Source: CAZYTO01 sp964650405 (lineage in GTDB: Bacteria > Acidobacteriota > Thermoanaerobaculia > Gp7-AA8). Taken from it: a stretch of 10,609 bases of DNA. Made by a program: the position numbers and the translations under genes. The DNA lies in the NCBI GenBank assembly GCA_964650405.1, contig CAZYTO010000201.1:1-10609 (forward strand), read 5' to 3'. This document shows, piece after piece, positions 1-6,051 of the stretch; position 1 is the stretch's first letter; every line of letters starts with the position of its first letter. Below the pieces are notes generated by a model. The model made no database searches and had not been told where the DNA came from. It was given only the letters and a program-made list of their open reading frames with translations.

Positions 1-3
1 GTT

Positions 4-80
4 TGGTGCACCCACGAGGACTCGAACCTCGAACCTTCTGATCCGTAGTCAGATGCTCTATCCAATTAAGCTATGGGTGC
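4..80 (-). tRNA. tRNA-Arg (anticodon ACG)
   Basis: Read on the minus strand, a complete 77-nt cloverleaf is visible. The acceptor arm GCACCCA (80-74) pairs with TGGGTGC (14-8), followed by discriminator A and an encoded CCA (6-4). The anticodon stem TCTGA/TCAGA encloses the loop CTACGGA, giving anticodon ACG, which is read as ICG for CGU/CGC/CGA arginine codons. The T arm carries the usual GGTTCGAGTCC-like core. A TTGACC hexamer on the minus strand (114-109) could be a -35 element, but no good -10 is obvious. It is transcribed away from the sigma factor operon and out of the left edge of the window. Confidence 0.96.
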
Positions 81-251
81 GAGCAAGGCAACCTAACGAA
101 CCGGCCCCGGTCAACATTCCGGCACCGGCACGCAGGTCGCGCATTCTAATCGCCTCACGCCCGCCCCGCAACCGGAAGAATCGGGGGGTATCCCAGGCGG
201 CGGGTATCGCGATCCGGCACCCCAGCACTCGGCACCAAGCTCCGGCGCCCA

Positions 252-370
252 GCACCCGGCACTCGGCACTCGGCACCCGGCACCCGGCACCCGGCACCCG
301 GCACTCGGCACTCGGCACCCCGCACTCGGCACCGGGCACTCGGCACCCGGCACTCGGAACTCGGCACTTT
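252..370. repeat. 7-bp tandem repeat array, consensus GCACYCG
   Basis: Sixteen head-to-tail heptamers run in strict phase from 252 to 363, with a decayed seventeenth unit to 370. Nearly all variation is a C/T alternation at the fifth base (GCACCCG or GCACTCG); a few units carry another change (GCACCCC, GCACCGG, GAACTCG). More degenerate units extend leftward to about 216. Because 7 is not a multiple of 3, every frame stays open and the apparent peptides repeat every seven residues, which argues against coding. There are no spacers, so it is not a CRISPR array. Function is unknown; slippage-driven expansion is the simplest origin. Confidence 0.93.
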
Positions 371-433
371 CCTTCTTCCCGCCTCCTTTCTTCTTGCTGT
401 AGACTTAACGGCCTCGAAGCAGCAATCCGAAAA

Positions 434-507
434 TCACGGCCTCCACGGCTGGCTACTGCCTACCCCACCCTTCCCCAGCCAGCCGTGGAGGCGTGATTGT
501 TTTTCTG
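434..507 (+). terminator. Long inverted repeat with T-rich tract (terminator-like)
   Basis: The left arm (434-454) and right arm (477-496) are perfect complements over 20 bp apart from one extra G in the left arm. They flank a 22-nt pyrimidine-rich loop. The plus-strand sequence after the right arm is TTGTTTTT, so the element looks like an intrinsic terminator on the plus strand; a shorter TTTT lies beyond the left arm on the minus strand. No gene lies upstream on the plus strand to be terminated (only a divergent tRNA), so a role in the leader of the sigma operon, or a mobile palindromic element, is equally possible. Confidence 0.55.
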
Positions 508-564
508 CGGTCTCTTGCGCAGGCACTCCCCTCCGGCATGAAGTAAAGTAGCTTCTAAGATCCC

Positions 565-1185
565 GTGGAGCTCTACGCATTCGACGACGACTACGTGACG
601 CGGCTGCGCAGCGGCGACCGCTTCACGGAGGAGCACTTTCTCCGCTACTTCGGTGAGCTGCTGCAGATCAAGCTGCGCAACCGCCTGCGCACCTCGCAAG
701 CCGTCGAAGACGTCTGCCAGGAGGTCTTCCTCCGCGTCTTCCGCGTCGTGCGCTCACCGGAAGGGATCCGCGACGGCCGCAAGCTCGGGGCGTTCGTCAA
801 CTCCGTCTGCAACAACGTCATGCTCGAGTCGTTCCGCGCCAACGGCCGGACGGAAGCGCTGAGCGAGGAGCACGAAGCCGTGCCGGATTCAGGCGAAGAC
901 ATCGAGCAGGCCCTCATGAACGGCGAGACCAAGGCCCGCGTCCGGCGCGTCCTCGGCCGGCTCAGCCTGAAGGATCAGCAACTGCTGCAGGCGCTCTTTT
1001 TCGAGGAGCGCGACAAGGACGAGGTCTGCCGCACGTTTTCCGTCGACCGCAACTACCTCCGGGTGCTTCTGCACCGGGCCAAGGAGAAGTTCCGGAACGA
1101 GTACACCGCCCCTGACGTCGCTCCCTTCCCTTCGAAGACGCCGCCGTCTGAAACGGAATCCGGAAAACCATCACTACGCCACTGA
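565..1185 (+). CDS. ECF-type RNA polymerase sigma-70 factor
   Basis: A 206-aa sigma factor that should direct RNA polymerase to a small regulon, probably including its own operon. Residues about 20-95 form sigma region 2; the segment EDVCQEVFLRVFRVV (near 48-62) is the classical core-binding helix, followed by the promoter-melting and -10-contacting stretch ending near FVNSVCNNVMLESFRANGR. Residues about 130-182 are region 4, with a helix-turn-helix ending in VDRNYLRVLLHRAKEKFRN. Regions 1 and 3 are absent, as in ECF factors. The only usable start is GTG at 565: an in-frame TAA lies six bases upstream, and no ATG occurs before region 2. No clear Shine-Dalgarno sequence precedes it. The C-terminal tail (from about 183) is Pro/Ser-rich and not conserved in type. 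It ends 10 bp before the anti-sigma gene. The exact ECF group cannot be assigned by eye. Confidence 0.93.
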   Translation: MELYAFDDDYVTRLRSGDRFTEEHFLRYFGELLQIKLRNRLRTSQAVEDVCQEVFLRVFRVVRSPEGIRDGRKLGAFVNSVCNNVMLESFRANGRTEALSEEHEAVPDSGEDIEQALMNGETKARVRRVLGRLSLKDQQLLQALFFEERDKDEVCRTFSVDRNYLRVLLHRAKEKFRNEYTAPDVAPFPSKTPPSETESGKPSLRH

Positions 1186-1195
1186 GAGACAGAGG

Positions 1196-1807
1196 ATGGA
1201 CCATACCGAAGCCGTTGAGACGCTCGCCTGCGAGCGCTACCTGTTCGATGAGCTGACCCCCGAGGACCGCGACGCCTTCGAAGAGCATTACTTCGGCTGC
1301 GCCGAGTGTGCCGCGGACGTCAAGGCCGAAGCCGCGATCGTCGCCGGAGTCCGCGCCGGGAAGGCCGGGCAGCAACCGCGGCGATGGGCCTTCTGGGGCT
1401 CCGTGGCCGCTGCCGCCGCGCTCGCATTCGTCGTCGTCTGGCAGAACACCGTCGTCATTCCCGGCCTGGTACGGGAGCGCGATGCCGCCTTGCAGCCGGG
1501 CGTGCTGAGCATCCTTTCTTTTTCCGCGGGCGCGTCGCGCGGGGAAGAGAAAACGGCCTCAGCGAAGACGAACCTCGCGCTTGCGATCGATATCGAAACC
1601 CAGCCCGGCGCCACCGGCTACCTTCTCGAGGTCGTCGACGGGCGAGGGGTGATCCGCCTTCGTTACCACGCCTCCGCTGAAGAGGCGAAGGAGACGGTCA
1701 AGCTCCTCCCTCCCGGCGGCCGATTGGCGCCCGGTCATTACACCCTGAATTTGAAGGCGGAGCCTGTCGGTCAGCCGGTTTCGCCGCAGTCGTTCGTCGT
1801 CCGATAG
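1196..1807 (+). CDS. Transmembrane zinc-finger anti-sigma factor
   Basis: A 203-aa protein likely to hold the adjacent sigma factor inactive at the membrane. The N-terminal cytoplasmic part (1-62) resembles the zinc-binding anti-sigma domain (zf-HC2): His31-x3-Cys35-x2-Cys38, with Cys12 as a possible further ligand. One transmembrane helix follows at about 66-82, preceded by basic RR residues, which puts the C-terminal 115 residues outside the cytoplasm. That outer part looks beta-rich (alternating hydrophobics, a GATGYLLEVVDGRG segment and a PGGRLAPGHYTLNL hairpin) and may sense or bind something. The ATG at 1196 follows a purine-rich GAGAGACAGAGG, 10 bp after the sigma stop, implying one transcript and translational coupling. 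That it inhibits this particular sigma factor is inferred from position and domain type, not shown by the sequence. Confidence 0.87.
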   Translation: MDHTEAVETLACERYLFDELTPEDRDAFEEHYFGCAECAADVKAEAAIVAGVRAGKAGQQPRRWAFWGSVAAAAALAFVVVWQNTVVIPGLVRERDAALQPGVLSILSFSAGASRGEEKTASAKTNLALAIDIETQPGATGYLLEVVDGRGVIRLRYHASAEEAKETVKLLPPGGRLAPGHYTLNLKAEPVGQPVSPQSFVVR

Positions 1808-1870
1808 GTCCTGACAAACCAACCATTCCGGAAATGACCGCGCGCACCGCCGCGCGAAAGAGAGGAAGTC

Positions 1871-2608
1871 ATGTCCAGAGACAGCCGCTACTCCACGTCC
1901 TTTGCCTACCACGCCCAAGCCGTCGGGTTCTCCGCGTCGCTCCGCAAGCCGTGCTGCGAGAACATCCCCGGCCAGGCTTCGGTCTCGCTGTCGCAGACCG
2001 GCGGCGAGAGCTATTCCGTCGTGCGCAACTTCGACTGGAAAGGCATCTTCCGCTTCGACGAAGCCGCCGCCTACGTGACGGGCAGCGAGGATCACGATTC
2101 ATACAACACGCTCTCCACGGTCACCGTGCGCGGGTTGAACATCGCCAACATGGTCACGGCCGACCTGGTCATCGCCAGGGTCAGCTCCCGTCATGATCGC
2201 GAGAAGAACGGCTCGATCTCCACCGAGGGACGGATCACCCTGGAGGGCAGCGCCTATCAGAACCTGCGTATCGCCGGCCGCCACGTCACTGCCCGCCTGG
2301 CCACGCCGCGCTGCTCGAACGTCACGTTCGACGAGGCCCTCGAGTTCACCCGGAGCCAGCGTGGTTTCATGAACGCCGCGACGAACACGGCCAGTTGCAG
2401 CATTGCCACGGAGGCCACCGCCGAAGACTTGAAAGTGGAACATGGGAAGATCGTGGTTCCGGAATTCGGTACCATCTATCTCGCCGGAGTCATCTTCAAG
2501 CCGGGCTACCGCCGCATCAGCATGTTGCGCGTCGAGCTCGGGTGCCCCATCGGAGGTGGCGTCGAAGTTTCCGGCGGCGAAGGAAATGGGACGGAGATCT
2601 GGGGTTAG
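1871..2608 (+). CDS. Uncharacterised 245-aa protein of the sigma/CHAT operon
   Basis: I do not recognise a named domain. The protein has no signal peptide and no membrane helix, so it is probably cytoplasmic. It is rich in short beta-type segments; the stretch VTVRGLNIANMVTADLVIAR (84-103) reads like a conserved core. Five cysteines include an adjacent pair at 28-29, and the C-terminus is glycine-rich (CPIGGGVEVSGGEGNGTEIWG region, from about 224). The start is well supported: AGAGGAAG lies six to seven bases before ATG 1871. It begins 63 bp after the anti-sigma stop, and its last 23 bp overlap the proposed CHAT start, so it appears to be a true operon member. It could be a substrate, adaptor or effector of the CHAT protein; nothing in the sequence decides between these. 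Confidence 0.82.
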   Translation: MSRDSRYSTSFAYHAQAVGFSASLRKPCCENIPGQASVSLSQTGGESYSVVRNFDWKGIFRFDEAAAYVTGSEDHDSYNTLSTVTVRGLNIANMVTADLVIARVSSRHDREKNGSISTEGRITLEGSAYQNLRIAGRHVTARLATPRCSNVTFDEALEFTRSQRGFMNAATNTASCSIATEATAEDLKVEHGKIVVPEFGTIYLAGVIFKPGYRRISMLRVELGCPIGGGVEVSGGEGNGTEIWG

Positions 2609-4862
2609 ATGGTTGCTGATCATGCTGCTGCCGGCGCTTCTCGCGCCGGCGGCAGCGAAGCCGTATGACCCGTACCGCGAAGGGCGGAGGATCTATGATC
2701 GAGGCGACTGGCACGCCCTTGCCGAATTCACTCAGGCAGCACTGAGCCGGTTGCCAGACGACTCCTCCGATGTCGCTCTTAAACTGCGGATCCTCCGCGC
2801 CGCTGCGTATTACCAGACGAATCAGAAGCTCGCGGCAGAGGTCTTGCCGGCGGAGTTGCCGCCCCGCCTCAGCCAAAGCGAAGCAGCCGTGATCCGGCTG
2901 CGTGTCCTTGCGGCGTTGGCCCACTTCAACAACGACGACGTCGCTGCGGCGCGGTACGTCGAATCGGCAGAGCGCCTGGCGCGGAGAAAGTATCCCAGGC
3001 TTCTATCCGAAGTCGTGGTCTCGCGGTCCTACCTCAGTCAATACGGACTGAAAGAGCGTGAGGCGTACGCTCGGACGGCCCTGCGGCTCGCCCGGCGCTA
3101 CCCGGACGCTCGCTCGGAGTTGGTGGCGCGCGCGACGCTCTCGCGGAACCTGGGACTGCAGGAGCGTTATGACGAGGCCGTAACGATCGCGGAAGGGGCA
3201 TTGAAAGTCGCGGCCGCAAACCATTTCGACAGTCTTTTCGCGCAGACCGAAGGCAATCTCGGCTGGTTGTACGTCGACCTCGGTGACCCCGACCTCGCCG
3301 AACAGTATCTGCGCGATGCCCTCGCGAAATCGACGCGCCTCGGTCTGAAGCGTGACTTTCTGCCCTGGCATCTTCAGTTTGGAAACATCGCGGTCAAGCG
3401 GGGAGATCTCGCCACGGCCGCCACGGAATACGGCATCGCCCTTGACCTGGCCACGCAGCAGAAGAAGGGCCGTGGACCGGTGCTGGCGAATCTAGCGAGC
3501 GTTGCGTTGGAGGCCCATCATTACGACGAGGCGCGGCGATACAACGAACAGGCCATCGAGGCTAAGCAGGCCGAGAAAGACGCTACGGGTGTTCTCCGTT
3601 CGCAAATTCTGAATGCGCGGATCGACCGGGAGACGAACCGGCTCGAGGAGGCCCAGCGAACGCTCGAGGATGTCGTTACTCATTCGGACTCGCGGTTCAT
3701 CCGTTTCGAAGGAGAGACGGAGCTGGCACGTGTTGCTGTCGAGCGGAAAGCAGCCGATGATGCCGGGCGGCACTTCCACGCCGCGCTGTCGACCATCGAC
3801 GACGCACGGGCCGATATCAAGAGCGATGACCTCAAGCTGCCTTTCGCCAACCTCTCCGCTTCCCTCTACCGCGACTACGTCGACTTTCTAGCCGCTGCCG
3901 GCCGCTCCCGCGACGCTCTGCGCGTGGCGGAGCTCAGCCGCGCCCGCACTCTCGCCGAAGGCCTCGGCGTCGAGCGCGACCGGACCGGCGAGTTCGACCC
4001 GGAGAGCATCGCAAGGAAGGCTGGCGTCACCGTACTCTCGTACTGGCTCGCGCCGCGGCACTCGTTGCTCTTCGTCATCACAGCGGAGGGCGTCCAGCAT
4101 TTCGTCCTGCCGTCTGCCGATACGATCAACGACAAGATCGACGCCTATCAGAAGGACCTGGACAACGTCGCGCGCGGCGCCGAGCTCTACTCGTTGCTCG
4201 TCGCGCCGGCAGCCTCGGCGATTCGCGGGACTCGCCTTGCGGTCATCCCGGACGGCCATCTCGCCGCGTTCAACTTCGAGACGCTTCGCACCCCCCGGGG
4301 ACGCTACTGGATCGAGGACGTCACCCTGGAGAGCGCGAATGCACTGCAGTTCGTCGATGCAACGAAGCGCCCCGAACGCGGAAAGCTCCTGCTCATCGGA
4401 AATGCTGTGAAAGCCGACCCCCAGTTCCCGTCTCTGCCCCATGCGGGAGAGGAGATCGCCGGCATCGAAAAATACTTCGACCGCCGAACGACGCTGGCCG
4501 GTGTGGCGGCGACGCCGGGGGCATATCTGAAGTCGAATCCGGAGTCCTACGCCTACGTGCACTTCGTCGCGCACGCGGCAGCCACACGCCAGCGCCCGCT
4601 CGACTCCGCGGTCATCCTCGGTCCGGATGCCAACGGCTACAAGCTCTACGCGCGCGACGTCGTGGCCCATCCCCTGAAGGCACGGCTCGTCACGATTTCG
4701 AGCTGCCACAGCGCCGGCAAGCGGGCCTTCGCCGGCGAGGGGCTCGTCGGCCTGGCCTGGGCATTCCTGCGTGCCGGCGCCCACGAAGTCGTGGCCGCGT
4801 TTGGGGAAGGCCACGACGCTTCGACCGTCGGGTTGATGGAGGTCGCTTTCGACTTCGAATAG
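2586..4862 (+). CDS. Secreted TPR-CHAT protein (caspase-like), 3' end disrupted
   Basis: As read, 758 aa. ATG 2586 is chosen because it gives a signal peptide (basic GRRSGVRW, then LLIMLLPALLAPAAA, residues about 9-24) and has GAAGGA just upstream; an open frame back to 2442 overlaps the previous gene and would bury this signal, and ATG 2622 is a weaker alternative. Residues about 30-440 are helical TPR-like repeats, with segments such as NLGWLYVDLGDPDLAEQYLR. From about 484 a CHAT domain follows: catalytic His663 in VHFVAHAAA and catalytic Cys707 in TISSCHSAG, then GEGLVGLAWAFLRAGAHEVV. CHAT proteins are clan CD cysteine peptidases related to caspases and separase. The frame stops at 4862 shortly after the position of the usual (D/S)xSTxxLM motif, so the last 50 or so family residues are missing. 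Matching residues occur right of the gap at 5048-5219. The stop is therefore probably not the natural one. Confidence 0.88.
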   Translation: MGRRSGVRWLLIMLLPALLAPAAAKPYDPYREGRRIYDRGDWHALAEFTQAALSRLPDDSSDVALKLRILRAAAYYQTNQKLAAEVLPAELPPRLSQSEAAVIRLRVLAALAHFNNDDVAAARYVESAERLARRKYPRLLSEVVVSRSYLSQYGLKEREAYARTALRLARRYPDARSELVARATLSRNLGLQERYDEAVTIAEGALKVAAANHFDSLFAQTEGNLGWLYVDLGDPDLAEQYLRDALAKSTRLGLKRDFLPWHLQFGNIAVKRGDLATAATEYGIALDLATQQKKGRGPVLANLASVALEAHHYDEARRYNEQAIEAKQAEKDATGVLRSQILNARIDRETNRLEEAQRTLEDVVTHSDSRFIRFEGETELARVAVERKAADDAGRHFHAALSTIDDARADIKSDDLKLPFANLSASLYRDYVDFLAAAGRSRDALRVAELSRARTLAEGLGVERDRTGEFDPESIARKAGVTVLSYWLAPRHSLLFVITAEGVQHFVLPSADTINDKIDAYQKDLDNVARGAELYSLLVAPAASAIRGTRLAVIPDGHLAAFNFETLRTPRGRYWIEDVTLESANALQFVDATKRPERGKLLLIGNAVKADPQFPSLPHAGEEIAGIEKYFDRRTTLAGVAATPGAYLKSNPESYAYVHFVAHAAATRQRPLDSAVILGPDANGYKLYARDVVAHPLKARLVTISSCHSAGKRAFAGEGLVGLAWAFLRAGAHEVVAAFGEGHDASTVGLMEVAFDFE

Positions 4863-5037
4863 GCATAGAGAGTGATGAAGAACTTGAAGCCCGGCGGGAC
4901 GCAGACGAGAAGAGTCCCCGAGCCGGGCTGACCAAGGCCCTTGAGAGGATTCCCCGCCTCGTCCGTGAATTCGATGGCGGCGTCGGCCTCAGCGGAGCCG
5001 CCGGGGTTGCTTCCATTCATGATCTCAGTGACAGACC
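4845..5037. other. Unexplained segment between CHAT break and scaffold gap
   Basis: Plus-strand similarity to CHAT proteins ends near 4842, and the plus frame stops at 4860-4862. The remaining sequence up to the Ns has no sensible plus-strand reading. On the minus strand it is open throughout and reads as a plausible protein from about MNGSNPGGSAEADAAIEFTD through GTLLVCVPPGFKFFITLYAY, with an ATG near 5021. The open frame then runs on antisense into the CHAT gene, which is only shadow coding. It could be the end of a chimeric contig, a genuine small insertion, or an inverted piece of another gene. The protein family is not recognised. Confidence 0.5.
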
Positions 5038-5047
5038 NNNNNNNNNN
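5038..5047. other. Scaffold gap (10 Ns)
   Basis: Ten consecutive Ns. A round number suggests a placeholder rather than a measured distance, so the true length between the flanking contigs is unknown and the join itself may be wrong. Confidence 0.99.
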
Positions 5048-5219
5048 GGGCAAGGCGCCTTCGGCCGCTGGGTGGATGGGGGCGTTGTACTCCGGCATCC
5101 ATGCCGGGCAGCCTCCGGCCGACGCATTGCGCGCGGCCAAGCTGAAGCTCCTTCACTCCGGGACCATCCATCGCAAACCGCAGTACTGGGCGCCGTTTGT
5201 GCTCTACTCCGGCTCATGA
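5048..5219 (+). pseudogene. C-terminal fragment of a CHAT-domain protein
   Basis: The frame beginning at the gap reads GKAPSAAGWMGALYSGIHAG and then PPADALRAAKLKLLHSG ending in PQYWAPFVLYSGS. This is the standard end of a CHAT domain: helix after the STxxLM motif, the PADALRAAK-type helix and the terminal YWAPFVL strand. It supplies exactly what the upstream CHAT gene lacks and is in the same numerical frame, though the unsized gap makes that agreement meaningless. It is most likely the true 3' end of the same gene, separated by an assembly error, but it could belong to a second, neighbouring CHAT gene. It ends in TGA 5217-5219, overlapping the next start as ATGA. Confidence 0.8.
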
Positions 5220-5677
5220 GCTCGGATCGGAAAGCGGAGTATCTCGCGCGCCGCATGCACACACCTGACACGCCCGAGCGTGCCGAACTGCGTGCGGCGT
5301 TGCGCGAGACGTCGAAGCAGCTCATCACCCTCCACCGGCATCTCATCAGCGCGGCCAAGGACGACTTCGCGTTCGCGACCGGCGCGATGCCTGCGCCGGC
5401 CGAATTGCTTCGCCTCCTCACCGACGATCCCTTCTTCGCCTGGCTCCGGCCGATGACCTCCCTCATCGTCGAGATCGACGAAATGGCGCGGACCGACTTC
5501 GAGCCCGAGGGAGCGCACTCTGTCGGGCGCCGCCTGCACGCCATGTTCGACGCCACCGAAGGCGACTTCGCCGCGCACTACGTCCCCATCCTCCAGCGCG
5601 AAGTGGACGTGACGATCGCCCACGCCGCCCTGCGCGGAGTAATGGGGAAGTTGAACGGAACGAAACGGGAAGAATGA
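5216..5677 (+). CDS. Uncharacterised 153-aa helical protein (DPFFAWLRP motif)
   Basis: A soluble, strongly helical protein without signal peptide or membrane segment. It resembles a widespread family of unknown function in which an N-terminal LHRHLISAAKDDF-like helix is followed by a DP(W/F)FAWLRPL motif (here DPFFAWLRPM at 71-80) and an acidic IVEIDE helix; the C-terminal half has HYVPILQREVDVTIAHA. I recall no established function for that family. ATG 5216 overlaps the stop of the CHAT fragment as ATGA, implying translational coupling; an open frame upstream to 5072 is the out-of-frame shadow of the CHAT end. It is the last gene of the operon block, followed by the repeat hairpin at 5721-5822. 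Confidence 0.8.
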   Translation: MSSDRKAEYLARRMHTPDTPERAELRAALRETSKQLITLHRHLISAAKDDFAFATGAMPAPAELLRLLTDDPFFAWLRPMTSLIVEIDEMARTDFEPEGAHSVGRRLHAMFDATEGDFAAHYVPILQREVDVTIAHAALRGVMGKLNGTKREE

Positions 5678-5720
5678 GTGGGACGCCGGTCAGAAGATCG
5701 GGCGGCGCATCACCATGCTC

Positions 5721-5822
5721 GGCCTGGGTCCTGACTGAAGGCTGAAAGGCTGAAAGGCTGAAAGGAAACCAACGCGCACCCAGGCCCCTTTCAGCCTTTC
5801 AGCCTTCCCGCCTTTCAGCCTT
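5721..5822. repeat. Inverted array of GGCTGAAA octamers
   Basis: The left arm (5735-5765) holds three to four head-to-tail copies of GGCTGAAA, and the right arm (5787-5822) holds three copies of its complement, with one divergent unit. The two arms can form a stem of about 25-30 bp with a loop of about 21 nt. In addition GGCCTGGGT (5721-5729) is perfectly complementary to ACCCAGGCC (5778-5786). No T-run follows on either strand, so it is not a classical intrinsic terminator, although it sits exactly between the convergent operon end and the tRNA-Arg 3' end. A related element ends the window at 10537-10609. Confidence 0.9.
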
Positions 5823-5828
5823 GGCGCG

Positions 5829-5905
5829 TGGTCTCCCCGGCAGGAATCGAACCTGCGACCCACAGCTTAGAAGGCTGTTGCTCTATCCGACTGAGCTACG
5901 GGGAG
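5829..5905 (-). tRNA. tRNA-Arg (anticodon TCT)
   Basis: A full 77-nt minus-strand tRNA. Acceptor CTCCCCG (5905-5899) pairs with CGGGGAG (5839-5833), followed by discriminator A and encoded CCA (5831-5829). The anticodon stem ACAGC/GCTGT encloses CTTCTAA, anticodon TCT, reading AGA/AGG arginine codons. The T arm GCAGG-TTCGATT-CCTGC is perfect. It lies 16 nt downstream of tRNA-Pro and is probably on the same transcript. The GGCTGAAA inverted repeat begins 7 nt past its CCA. Confidence 0.97.
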
Positions 5906-5921
5906 AGGAGGGAAGGCGGTT

Positions 5922-5998
<77 letters not shown>

Positions 5999-6051
5999 AC
6001 GGCAAACGCGCTTCGCAACAGGCGCGGTCCGTCGCGCAATTCCGCTTCGGC

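Larger units (their letters stand above)
81..564. other. Gene-free intergenic region between tRNA-Arg and the sigma factor
   Basis: About 480 bases without a credible gene. Open frames cross it on both strands, but they owe their openness to the 7-bp tandem repeat and give low-complexity peptides with a 7-residue period, so they are not called. The region holds the heptamer array and the long inverted repeat listed separately. The last 60 bases before the sigma gene are more A/T-rich (around 538-560) and should hold its promoter, but no convincing -35/-10 pair can be named. Confidence 0.8.

Noticed and set aside
216..370. CRISPR array
   Set aside because: Units are 7 bp, directly abutting, with no spacers; no cas genes are present.
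53..496. Long open frames on both strands across the heptamer array (up to 147 aa)
   Set aside because: Their openness comes from the 7-bp repeat, which lacks stops in several frames; the peptides are low-complexity with a seven-residue period, overlap the tRNA at one end, and lack ribosome sites.
2442..2585. Upstream start at 2442 for the CHAT protein
   Set aside because: It would overlap the preceding gene by 167 bp and bury the signal peptide that begins cleanly at ATG 2586.
3888..4814. 308-aa minus-strand frame inside the CHAT gene
   Set aside because: Shadow frame; the plus strand carries the CHAT catalytic motifs over the same bases.
565..5219. Type III-E CRISPR (Craspase) locus
   Set aside because: A TPR-CHAT protein and a sigma factor are present, but there is no gRAMP effector, CRISPR array or Csx30-like gene, and this CHAT protein has a signal peptide.
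5674..5745. A 23-aa frame starting with ATGA overlap after the 153-aa gene, and an alternative frame ending in GRRITMLGLGPD
   Set aside because: Both are very short, run into or up to the repeat, and have no recognisable similarity or ribosome site of their own.
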